Part shown: piece by piece, positions 1 through 4,920 of the stretch
Layout: every line of letters starts with the position of its first letter
Numbering within the stretch: position 1 is the stretch's first letter
Source of the DNA: Thermomicrobiales bacterium
GTDB taxonomy: Bacteria > Chloroflexota > Chloroflexia > Thermomicrobiales > UBA6265
DNA length: 7,033 nucleotides
Direction of reading: 5' to 3'
NCBI GenBank assembly: GCA_025937615.1
Contig: JAICRA010000077.1
Span: 1-7,033 of the forward strand
Notes under the pieces: generated by a model
The model's database searches: none
What the model was told of the DNA's origin: nothing
Seen by the model: only the letters and a program-made list of their open reading frames with translations
Translations under genes and position numbers: made by a program

Positions 1-2
1 GC

Positions 3-53
3 GGCGTCAACTCCAAGACCGCTGAGGGTAAAGGAGGTGATGCCCATGAGTAG
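3..53 (+). CDS. 3' end of an upstream gene, product unknown (partial)
   Basis: The third frame is open from the window edge to a TAG at 51-53 and would encode GVNSKTAEGKGGDAHE as a C-terminal tail. The first eight codons end mostly in C or G, like the clear genes in this window, which favours real coding. The tail is small, polar and charged, and it matches no family I can name. The last eight bases overlap the start of the mini-ORF at 46. A rival reading is that frame 1, open from base 1 to 96, is the true end of the upstream gene. In that case neither the stop at 53 nor the start at 46 would be used. Confidence 0.3.
   Translation, partial: GVNSKTAEGKGGDAHE
30..41 (+). promoter_or_regulatory. 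Extended Shine-Dalgarno sequence
   Basis: AAAGGAGGTGAT is complementary over 12 bases to the usual 3' end of bacterial 16S rRNA. The AAGGAGG core (31-37) lies 8 nt before the ATG at 46. It is the longest SD match in the window and is the main reason to consider the following 16-codon frame translated. Its last bases also belong to the GTGATGCCC segment that can pair with 66-74. Confidence 0.45.
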
Positions 54-96
54 TCACGGTACCAAGGGCATCACGGTGGAGGCCGCTCGCCGCTAG
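46..96 (+). CDS. Possible 16-residue peptide ORF
   Basis: The frame ATG to TAG encodes MSSHGTKGITVEAARR. Support comes from a 12-base SD with ideal 8-nt spacing, from an 8-nt overlap (ATGAGTAG) with the stop of the preceding frame that suggests translational coupling, and from mostly G/C-ending codons. The peptide is hydrophilic and basic at its C terminus, with no membrane segment, cysteines or recognisable precursor motif. It lies wholly upstream of the terminator at 120-158 and is the last translatable frame of that transcript. It may be a functional micropeptide, a coupling or stability device, or simply the end of a longer frame-1 gene, because frame 1 has no stop between base 1 and 96. 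No function can be assigned. Confidence 0.3.
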   Translation: MSSHGTKGITVEAARR

Positions 97-116
97 GGCA
101 CGGCTGCCGTGATGCC
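67..116 (+). repeat. Inverted repeat GGCATCACGG / CCGTGATGCC
   Basis: Positions 67-76 and 107-116 are perfect 10-bp reverse complements. An inner GCCG/CGGC pairing (82-85 with 101-104) could extend the stem. The segment at 66-74 is also perfectly complementary over 9 bp to GTGATGCCC at 37-45, between the SD core and the mini-ORF start, so two exclusive hairpins are possible. The structure ends three bases before the terminator stem. Confidence 0.55.
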
Positions 117-119
117 ATG

Positions 120-158
120 GAACGAGGGTCGGACAGGTGTCCGACCCTCGTTCTTTTT
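120..158 (+). terminator. Rho-independent terminator
   Basis: GAACGAGGGTCGGACA (120-135) is perfectly complementary to 138-153, giving a stem of up to 16 bp (14 bp with a realistic 6-nt loop). T's follow at 154-158, with a second T run at 163-168. It ends the plus-strand transcript arriving from the left. The minus-strand side of the stem is not T-rich, so it probably does not terminate rplY transcripts. Confidence 0.9.
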
Positions 159-208
159 GCTCTTTTTTCGCCATAGCGAGGAGCCTCGCGAGCGAAGCCG
201 AATGGAGC

Positions 209-850
209 CTACTCGGCCTCCTCCGCGGCTGGGGATTCCTCAACAGGCACATCTGCCGGAGCCGCCGCCTCAGCAACCTCTTCCGCCACCTCTTCCGGCT
301 CCTGGTAGACCGCCTCCACCTGGACGATCGTCTCTCCCTCTCCGGTGACCGCGGTCACACCGTCGGGCATGGTGAGGTCTCCCACCCGGATCGCGTCCCC
401 GGGGTGAACGAGCTCCGCGATGTCTATGTCGATCTGGTGGGGGATACTCGCCGGCAACGCCTCTACTTCGATCTCGGTACGAATCTCGACGAGCGCACCG
501 TCGATCGCATTGCTCTGATTGTGCAGGGCAACGGGCACGGTTGCTCGCACCGGCCTCCGCAGGTTCGGAGCGAAGAAGTCGACATGAAGCGGCTCACGGC
601 GCACCGGATCCTGCTGCACCTCGCGGATGAACACGGACTGGTCGCCGTCCTCCCAGCGAAGCACAAAGAGCGTCGAATGACCGTTGGCCTGATAGAACTT
701 GAGAAACTCCCGGCGATCAACGCTCACCGGAACTGTGCCCGCGACGACCGGGCCGTAGACGATGCCGGGTACACGTCCTTGGCGACGGAGTTGCCGGACC
801 TTTTTTCCTACCACCGTGCGACGCTGCGCCGCAAATTCCTGACCTGCCAT
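209..850 (-). CDS. rplY: 50S ribosomal protein L25 (CTC/TL5 type)
   Basis: The product binds 5S rRNA in the central protuberance of the large ribosomal subunit. The 213-residue protein has the two-domain CTC layout. The N-terminal 5S-binding domain (about 1-95) carries the family pattern GKKVRQLRRQGRVPGIVYG (15-33) and REVQQDPVRREPLHVDF (76-92). A C-terminal beta domain follows (about 98-183), and then a Glu/Ala-rich acidic tail (184-213). This is longer than the ~95-residue single-domain E. coli L25 and usual for the CTC form, which in some Gram-positives is a general stress protein. The ATG at 848-850 has only a weak SD (AGG, 8 nt upstream). The gene stands alone, convergent with the transcript ending at 158 and divergent from the transporter operon. 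No minus-strand terminator is evident after the TAG. The long plus-strand frame opposite it is a shadow. Confidence 0.96.
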   Translation of the reverse strand: MAGQEFAAQRRTVVGKKVRQLRRQGRVPGIVYGPVVAGTVPVSVDRREFLKFYQANGHSTLFVLRWEDGDQSVFIREVQQDPVRREPLHVDFFAPNLRRPVRATVPVALHNQSNAIDGALVEIRTEIEVEALPASIPHQIDIDIAELVHPGDAIRVGDLTMPDGVTAVTGEGETIVQVEAVYQEPEEVAEEVAEAAAPADVPVEESPAAEEAE

Positions 851-904
851 TACTCATACCTGCTCGTGAATCCGATCACCCGCTGAGCCACTGGGTCACG
901 GAAC

Positions 905-932
905 AAAAAAATCGGCAAGGTCGAGTTCGACC
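905..932 (-). promoter_or_regulatory. Palindrome plus T7 tract in the rplY leader (possible attenuator)
   Basis: GGTCGA-GT-TCGACC at 919-932 is a perfect 6-bp inverted repeat with a 2-nt spacer. Read on the minus strand it is followed, after seven bases (TTGCCGA), by about seven T's opposite 905-911, upstream of rplY. Directly next to it, CCCAG-C-CTGGG (931-941) is another short inverted repeat. The gap between stem and T tract is long for a good terminator, so this is at most a weak attenuator. It could instead be a protein-binding operator. Confidence 0.25.
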
Positions 933-965
933 CAGCCTGGGAGAACGACCTAGCATCCTACCACA

Positions 966-1002
966 GAAACGAAACGAGCAAGCTTAGATTGGACTTCGTT
1001 TC
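966..1002. repeat. Inverted repeat GAAACGAA / TTCGTTTC
   Basis: Positions 966-973 and 995-1002 are perfect 8-bp reverse complements separated by 21 bases. The second arm ends 17 bases before the -35 element of the operon promoter. The geometry suits a regulator binding two half-sites more than an RNA hairpin. No regulator family can be named from this alone. Confidence 0.35.
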
Positions 1003-1019
1003 CAGGCTAGATTCATTCC

Positions 1020-1048
1020 TTGACGCCCAATAGTGCGAGCCGTACCAT
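1020..1048 (+). promoter_or_regulatory. Sigma-70-type promoter for the permease operon
   Basis: TTGACG at 1020-1025 matches the -35 consensus in five of six bases. After a 17-bp spacer, TACCAT at 1043-1048 matches the -10 consensus in four of six. Transcription would start near 1055, leaving a leader of about 100 nt before the TTG at 1155. The local sequence is also relatively A/T-rich upstream. Confidence 0.5.
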
Positions 1049-1140
1049 CAGCCGAATCCTCCGGGCGTCTGCGTCCATGTCAGTGTCGGATCCCACGTCG
1101 CCCGATGACTGGAGCGGGTTCAGAGTTCGCTACGGCTGAC

Positions 1141-1147
1141 AAGGAGG
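1141..1147 (+). promoter_or_regulatory. Shine-Dalgarno sequence fixing the TTG start of the DppB-type gene
   Basis: AAGGAGG lies 7 nt upstream of the TTG at 1155. No ATG or GTG at a comparable distance is in frame, so this site decides a non-ATG start. Confidence 0.8.
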
Positions 1148-1154
1148 TCGCCGG

Positions 1155-2099
1155 TTGGGACGCTACCTCATTCGCCGGGCGATCATCTCGATCTTCACGC
1201 TTATCGCCATCAGCATCGTCGTCTACTCCATCCTGGCACTCGCACCGGGCGATCCTCTGTCCGGTTTTGCCAATAATCCGAACGTTCCTCCCGAATTGCG
1301 GGAGCGAATCCGCAAGACCATGGGTCTGGATGATCCGATCCACGTCCAGTACCTGCGGTGGGCGTCCGCGTACGTTCAGGGAGATTGGCTGCAGTCGTAT
1401 TCGGCAAAGATTCCCGTGCGTGACTATGTTTTGGCTCGTTTACCCACCACGCTGATGATCTCCGGCTCGGCATTCTTGCTGAGCGTTCTCGTCGCCGTCC
1501 CCATCGGTGTCCTCTCGGCGCTCAGACAATACTCACTGTTCGACCAAGCCGCGACGACATTCGCCTTTCTCGGTTTCAGCATTCCGACGTTCTTCTCCGG
1601 CATCCTGATGATCCTGGTCTTCAGCGTTTACTTCGGTTGGCTTCCATTTGTCTATGACAGCCAGGTGACAGGGTTCTGGCCTAACTTCAAGCAGGCGATC
1701 ATGCCCATCACGGTGCTGGGCCTGGCCGGCGCGGCCCAACTCATGCGGTTTGTGCGCGCCTCGATGCTGGAGACCATAAGTCAGGACTACGTCCGGACAG
1801 CGCGGGCAAAAGGACTGCGGGAACAATCGGTCGTAGTGCTTCACGCGATGCGCAACGCGCTCATCCCAGTGGTGACGGTCCTGGCCCTGCAAGTCCCCGA
1901 GATCTTTGGGGGAGCCATCATCACCGAGCAGATCTTTCGCATCCCTGGTATCGGACGCGCCCTGATCGATGGGATCTACAGCAAGGACGTCCCCGTCGTC
2001 ATGGCAATCACCTTTGGCATCGCGGTCATGGTCGTGCTCTTCAACGTCATTGCCGACATCCTCTACGCTGTGCTCGACCCGCGTATCCGCTATTCATAG
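1155..2099 (+). CDS. ABC transporter permease, DppB/OppB type
   Basis: This is an inner-membrane permease subunit of a peptide-type (dipeptide/oligopeptide/nickel family) ABC importer. It would pair with the second permease at 2228 to form the translocation path. The 314-residue length is typical of DppB. An N-terminal membrane segment (about 9-30) leads to the conserved LALAPGDPL stretch (27-35). A periplasmic region (about 36-90) follows, with KTMGLDDPIHVQYLRW typical of the family. Further hydrophobic segments lie near 101-121, 136-165, 182-200, 236-258 and 280-305. The EAA loop that contacts the ATPase is visible as DYVRTARAKGL...AMRNALIPV (211-239), and the ending VLDPRIRYS is standard. 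The TTG start is chosen because AAGGAGG lies 7 nt upstream and MGRYLIRR is a normal DppB N terminus. The transported substrate cannot be read from the sequence. It is probably the first gene of an operon driven from 1020-1048. Confidence 0.95.
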   Translation: MGRYLIRRAIISIFTLIAISIVVYSILALAPGDPLSGFANNPNVPPELRERIRKTMGLDDPIHVQYLRWASAYVQGDWLQSYSAKIPVRDYVLARLPTTLMISGSAFLLSVLVAVPIGVLSALRQYSLFDQAATTFAFLGFSIPTFFSGILMILVFSVYFGWLPFVYDSQVTGFWPNFKQAIMPITVLGLAGAAQLMRFVRASMLETISQDYVRTARAKGLREQSVVVLHAMRNALIPVVTVLALQVPEIFGGAIITEQIFRIPGIGRALIDGIYSKDVPVVMAITFGIAVMVVLFNVIADILYAVLDPRIRYS

Positions 2100-2123
2100 C
2101 CATCGACTGCCAGAGCATTCGCC

Positions 2124-2231
2124 ATGGGCATGTTTGAGCGCAACTCACGTCGAAATCGACGATCGCGAGCGGCCTGTCTGCGTGCGGGAGACCGGGGTCC
2201 CATCTGGCTGATTTGGGGAGGCCCGCGTTGA
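2124..2231 (+). CDS. Possible 35-residue arginine-rich ORF between the permease genes
   Basis: This short frame spans most of the 128-bp gap between the two permeases, in the same frame as the first permease after its TAG. The product is strongly basic in its first half (MFERNSRRNRRSR within it) and ends in WLIWGGPR. Its TGA overlaps the TTG start of the next permease as TTGA. The same TTGA junction recurs between that permease and the following ORF at 3256. No SD precedes the ATG at 2124 or the alternative ATG at 2130, and no family is recognised. It may be a coupling leader that delivers ribosomes to the second permease, or a chance frame whose 3' end contains that gene's SD. Confidence 0.2.
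   Translation: MGMFERNSRRNRRSRAACLRAGDRGPIWLIWGGPR
2215..2221 (+). promoter_or_regulatory. Shine-Dalgarno sequence fixing the TTG start of the DppC-type gene
   Basis: GGGGAGG lies 6 nt before the TTG at 2228. An earlier in-frame TTG at 2213 would overlap this site and has no SD of its own, so 2228 is preferred. Confidence 0.75.
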
Positions 2232-3259
2232 CGCAGGGAGTCGACATCAACCTCGAGACAGCATCTGGTACAGCACTTCATCCCGGCAGTGCCAGCGACC
2301 CGACAGCCCCCGATATCGCTGAGTACCCGCGGCGCGAGTTGCAGGTCGGTAACCTGCTGGTCAAGAAGCAGCGCTCCTTATGGGGCGATGCCTGGCGTCA
2401 ATTCCGGAAGCACAAACTGGCCATGGCGGGCTTGATCCTTTTTATCTTCATGTTGCTTGCGACATTCGCCGGCTCGCAGCTCTACCCAAAGGAAATCGAC
2501 GAAATCGATTTCACAGTCAGCGGCAGCGGGATTACTTGGGAGCACCCATTCGGCACGGACTCGCTGGGACGTGACATCCTCGCCAGAATGTTATGGGGCG
2601 GCCGCATCTCGCTTGCCGTCGGCATCTTTGCGGCGTTGGTCGCGATCCTCCTCGGTACCGCGATTGGAGCAGTCGCTGGCTTCTTCGGCGGTCTCCCCGA
2701 CACGTTGCTCATGCGCCTGACCGATCTATTCATCTCCCTGCCGCAGGTCCCACTCCTGCTCGTCATCAGCTTTCTGTACAAGCAGGCCTTTTATGACTTT
2801 TTCCAGCAACGCACCGGTAGCGGGGTGACCGGGATCTTCGTCCTGATCGTGTTGGTCATCGGCTTGCTCAACTGGATGCCGACCTCCCGCCTCGTACGAG
2901 CGAGCTTTCTTTCGACAAAACAGAAGGAATTCGTCGAAGCCGCCGAGGCGATGGGCTCCACCCGAGCGTCGCAGATGTTCCGGCATATCCTGCCGAACGT
3001 CATGAGCCCGATCATCGTCGCCGCCACGCTCGGAGTCGGCGCCGCGATCATCACCGAGTCGGCACTCTCGTTTCTCGGGCTTGGCTTCCCATCCGACATC
3101 CCAACCTGGGGGAGCATGCTCTATGAGGCCAAAGATCGGTTCGAGATCGCTCCACATGAAGCAATCTTCCCCGGCACGATGATCTTTCTCACCGTGCTCT
3201 CGATCAACTACATTGGAGATGGTCTGCGCGACGCGCTCGACCCCCGCAAGACTCATTGA
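2228..3259 (+). CDS. ABC transporter permease, DppC/OppC type
   Basis: This is the second inner-membrane permease of the peptide-type importer and the expected partner of the upstream DppB-type subunit. From the TTG at 2228 it is 343 residues, slightly long because of a hydrophilic N-terminal extension (about 1-60) common in OppC/DppC proteins. The OppC_N-type segment SLWGDAWRQFRKHKLAMAG (50-68) leads into the first membrane helix (about 66-82). The signature HPFGTDSLGRDILARMLWGG (106-125) follows. Other hydrophobic stretches are near 128-153, 165-183, 202-216, 261-285 and 313-330. The EAA loop is EFVEAAEAMGSTRASQMFRH (234-253), followed by ILPNVMSPI, and the ending GDGLRDALDPR is typical. 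The stop overlaps the TTG of the next ORF by four bases (TTGA), indicating translational coupling. Substrate specificity cannot be inferred. Confidence 0.95.
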   Translation: MTQGVDINLETASGTALHPGSASDPTAPDIAEYPRRELQVGNLLVKKQRSLWGDAWRQFRKHKLAMAGLILFIFMLLATFAGSQLYPKEIDEIDFTVSGSGITWEHPFGTDSLGRDILARMLWGGRISLAVGIFAALVAILLGTAIGAVAGFFGGLPDTLLMRLTDLFISLPQVPLLLVISFLYKQAFYDFFQQRTGSGVTGIFVLIVLVIGLLNWMPTSRLVRASFLSTKQKEFVEAAEAMGSTRASQMFRHILPNVMSPIIVAATLGVGAAIITESALSFLGLGFPSDIPTWGSMLYEAKDRFEIAPHEAIFPGTMIFLTVLSINYIGDGLRDALDPRKTH

Positions 3260-3594
3260 GTGATTCAGGAATGAATGGCCAGTCGGTGCTTCCGCCGAGT
3301 ATCACGGGTGACGACCGTGCGGTATTCAACTGGAAGGATTTCAGCCGGTTCGTGCAGGCCGCTCCCGCAGAGCGGGGTTGGCTGGTGCTCTGGGGTCACT
3401 TCGAGCAGGGCGGACGAGCGAGACACCTTGCCGGACAGCGCACTTATGTCGATCTCTCCGGTGTTCGGCGACGTGTTGCGGACTCGGTGTTCGAGTTGAC
3501 CAGGAGCCCGGACCTTGTGGCCGAGGCGATGATCCGCTTTGATCGCACTCCGTTTCCGGCCCATCTGCCAACTCCACTCCCGGAACCCCTGTAG
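3256..3594 (+). CDS. Unrecognised protein, probably the N-terminal part of a frameshifted phosphatase gene
   Basis: The 112-codon frame begins with a TTG that overlaps the preceding permease stop (TTGA). An ATG at 3271 is an alternative start. Codon use is typical of its neighbours, so it is very likely coding. The product is soluble and has no signal peptide. It contains WKDFSRFVQAAPAERGWLVL (about 26-45), then HLAGQRTYVDLSGVRRRVAD (about 57-76), and ends in the proline-rich PFPAHLPTPLPEPL. I recognise no domain. The frame ends at TAG 3592-3594, directly after a run of four C's (3586-3589). Adding one C there would read on as PEPPVVGSLNIRF into the phosphatase frame. I therefore suspect that it and the next CDS are one gene of about 390 residues, but a separate small protein is possible. 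Confidence 0.6.
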   Translation: MSDSGMNGQSVLPPSITGDDRAVFNWKDFSRFVQAAPAERGWLVLWGHFEQGGRARHLAGQRTYVDLSGVRRRVADSVFELTRSPDLVAEAMIRFDRTPFPAHLPTPLPEPL

Positions 3595-3716
3595 TCGGTT
3601 CGCTCAACATCAGGTTTGTCGGTGGCATCGCGCTGTTCGACAATGCCGGGATTGAGCCTGCCGATTTGGCACGAATCGTTCCGGTAGTGGTTGGGAGCGG
3701 TGACGGAGACACGGTC

Positions 3717-4427
3717 ATGCCGTTGAAGATCGACGTGGCCGTCGTCAAGACGAACAAGTACGCGTCGCGGGAGAGCGGTGACACTGTCGAGATCGTCGAG
3801 CGGCCCGGCGGGGGGATATCGGTCATCATGGCCGACGGACAAGGGTCGGGTCGCGCGGCGAAAACATTGAGCCTGCTCGTGACCGCCAAGGTTTCCGCGT
3901 TGCTCAAGGAGGGCGTTCGCGACGGCGCATCGGCGCGCGCAGCCAATGATTTCCTGTTCGCCATGCGCAACGGTCAGGTTTCGGCGACGCTCGACATCCT
4001 GTCCGTCGATCTGAAGACGGGGACAATCGTCATTACCCGCAATAGTGAAACCGCCTGTTACATTCGGACCGCCGAGGGCTCCGAGGTAAGCGCCGGCGCC
4101 GAGAGGCCGCTTGGTATTTATCCACGGACGCGTCCCTGGGCAGCCGAAATTCCCGTTGGTCCGGGAGTGCGCGTTATCCTGGTCAGCGACGGCATCACGA
4201 ACTCGGGCCGCCGTACTGGTATGCCGCCTATTGATCTGAAAGCGATCTCCGAAAATGCTGGTCCGCAGGCATCCGCAGCGGATATCGCCGACCTGGCGCT
4301 CGGTGAAGCAATTGCCCGCGATGGGCGCAAACCGGCAGATGACATGAGTGTTGTGGCGCTGACATTACCCGAGCACGATCAAGCGACGCTGGTGCGCCGC
4401 ATGGGTGTCCAGGTGCCGCTGCCATAG
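3717..4427 (+). CDS. SpoIIE/PP2C-type protein serine/threonine phosphatase
   Basis: A metal-dependent phosphatase of the SpoIIE/RsbU-like PP2C group would remove phosphate from Ser/Thr of a partner protein, in known systems often an anti-sigma-factor antagonist. The 236 residues from ATG 3717 are essentially one catalytic domain. They show MADGQGSGRAAKTLSLLV (38-55), corresponding to the family's first Asp-Gly metal motif. ILVSDGITN (154-162) supplies the second metal-binding Asp-Gly, and KPADDMSVVALTL (205-217) matches the C-terminal DD motif. No membrane segment or sensor domain is fused within this frame. GGAG (3705-3708) lies 8 nt before the ATG, and a TTG at 3666 is an alternative start. 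The same frame looks coding back to about 3594 without a usable start, which suggests a frameshift joining it to the ORF at 3256. Its target protein is not in the window. Confidence 0.85.
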   Translation: MPLKIDVAVVKTNKYASRESGDTVEIVERPGGGISVIMADGQGSGRAAKTLSLLVTAKVSALLKEGVRDGASARAANDFLFAMRNGQVSATLDILSVDLKTGTIVITRNSETACYIRTAEGSEVSAGAERPLGIYPRTRPWAAEIPVGPGVRVILVSDGITNSGRRTGMPPIDLKAISENAGPQASAADIADLALGEAIARDGRKPADDMSVVALTLPEHDQATLVRRMGVQVPLP

Positions 4428-4460
4428 ACGTTCTGGTCCTATGCGTGTGGGGTTTCCGTG

Positions 4461-4853
4461 ATGGCTGAAGGAGACTCGCCCCACGACCACCTTGCCGCCT
4501 CGAAAGGATCGAAGAAGATCGTGGTGGTCGGTCCTTGCGCCGCGGGAAAGTCCACACTCGTCACCGCCCTGCGAGCGCTTGGCTACGACGCTCATGTTTC
4601 CGGTCAGGAGCACAGCGAGATCGCAACGCTCTGGCAGCATTCACACCCAGATGTGCTGATCGCGCTTGATGTCGATATTTCCGCGGTTCGTGACCGCCGC
4701 GGTGGCTCCTGGCCAGAGTGGCTTCACGACCTGCAAGTCCGGCGACTGGCAGCCGCGTCGCGGGCGGCCGACCTCGCCATTGACACCACCACACTCAGCA
4801 CCCACGCCGTGGTCGCCCGAGTCCTCGCCTACTTGGAACGGCTAGACGCATAG
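4461..4853 (+). CDS. Short P-loop NTPase, kinase-like
   Basis: This is a 130-residue soluble protein with a clear Walker A motif, VVVGPCAAGKSTLVTAL (21-37), right after an N-terminal beta-strand-like KKIVVVG. A possible Walker B-like strand is DVLIALDVD (64-72). The C-terminal half has SWPEWLHDLQVRRLAAASRA (83-102) and ADLAIDTTTLS (103-113). That layout recalls small metabolite or nucleotide kinases, in which an arginine-rich helix precedes an AD-x-x-IDT strand. It is shorter than most kinases and lacks an obvious lid, and no GTPase G4 (NKxD) motif is seen, so neither kinase substrate nor GTPase activity can be assigned. The start is ATG 4461, or GTG 4458 one codon earlier, with GGGG (4449-4452) as a modest SD. 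It follows the phosphatase by about 30 nt and is probably co-transcribed. Confidence 0.75.
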   Translation: MAEGDSPHDHLAASKGSKKIVVVGPCAAGKSTLVTALRALGYDAHVSGQEHSEIATLWQHSHPDVLIALDVDISAVRDRRGGSWPEWLHDLQVRRLAAASRAADLAIDTTTLSTHAVVARVLAYLERLDA

Positions 4854-4865
4854 TGACCGTGGTGT

Positions 4866-4895
4866 TTGTCCCTACCGTGATGCGAGCACTATCAT
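4866..4895 (+). promoter_or_regulatory. Possible internal promoter before the solute-binding protein gene
   Basis: TTGTCC (4866-4871) and TATCAT (4890-4895) are separated by 18 bp and match the -35 and -10 consensus in four and five of six positions. Transcription would start near 4902, almost exactly at the ATG at 4903. A dedicated promoter for the binding protein is common because it is needed in excess over the permeases. Confidence 0.35.
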
Positions 4896-4908
4896 CGCTC
4901 ACATGAAC

Positions 4909-4913
4909 AGGAG
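4909..4913 (+). promoter_or_regulatory. Shine-Dalgarno sequence pointing to a TTG start at 4921
   Basis: AGGAG lies 7 nt upstream of the in-frame TTG at 4921, whereas the ATG at 4903 has no SD. The arrangement resembles the two permease genes, which also start at TTG. It supports 4921 as the start unless the mRNA is leaderless. Confidence 0.5.
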
Positions 4914-4920
4914 ACCCGCG

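Larger units (their letters stand above)
851..1154. other. Intergenic control region between rplY and the transporter operon
   Basis: This stretch of just over 300 bases holds no convincing gene on either strand. It contains the rplY leader on the minus strand (palindrome 919-932 and a T tract opposite 905-911), the 8-bp inverted repeat at 966-1002, the operon promoter at 1020-1048, and a roughly 100-nt 5' leader ending in the SD at 1141-1147. The part around 960-1020 is visibly richer in A/T than its surroundings, as expected for a promoter region. Confidence 0.6.

Noticed and set aside
176..189. GCGAGG-AG-CCTCGC palindrome after the rplY stop as a possible minus-strand terminator
   Set aside because: Read on the minus strand, the bases after the stem are TATGGCGAAAAAAG, purine-rich rather than T-rich, so it does not look like an intrinsic terminator.
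137..886. 249-residue plus-strand open frame opposite rplY
   Set aside because: It is antisense to a clear L25 gene, it starts inside the terminator region, and its product resembles no protein. It is a GC-rich shadow frame.
851..905. tRNA-like stretch on the minus strand (AGTGGCTCAGCGGGT)
   Set aside because: The fragment recalls a D-arm, but no acceptor stem, anticodon arm or T-arm of correct geometry can be assembled before the rplY start.
3341..3970. 209-residue minus-strand frame across the unknown ORF and phosphatase
   Set aside because: It is antisense to frames with better coding bias and catalytic motifs, and its translation is low-complexity Ser/Pro/Arg-rich.
4423..4443. CATAG...CTATG hairpin between the phosphatase and P-loop genes
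   Set aside because: It has only 5 bp with an 11-nt loop and no T tract. This is expected by chance.
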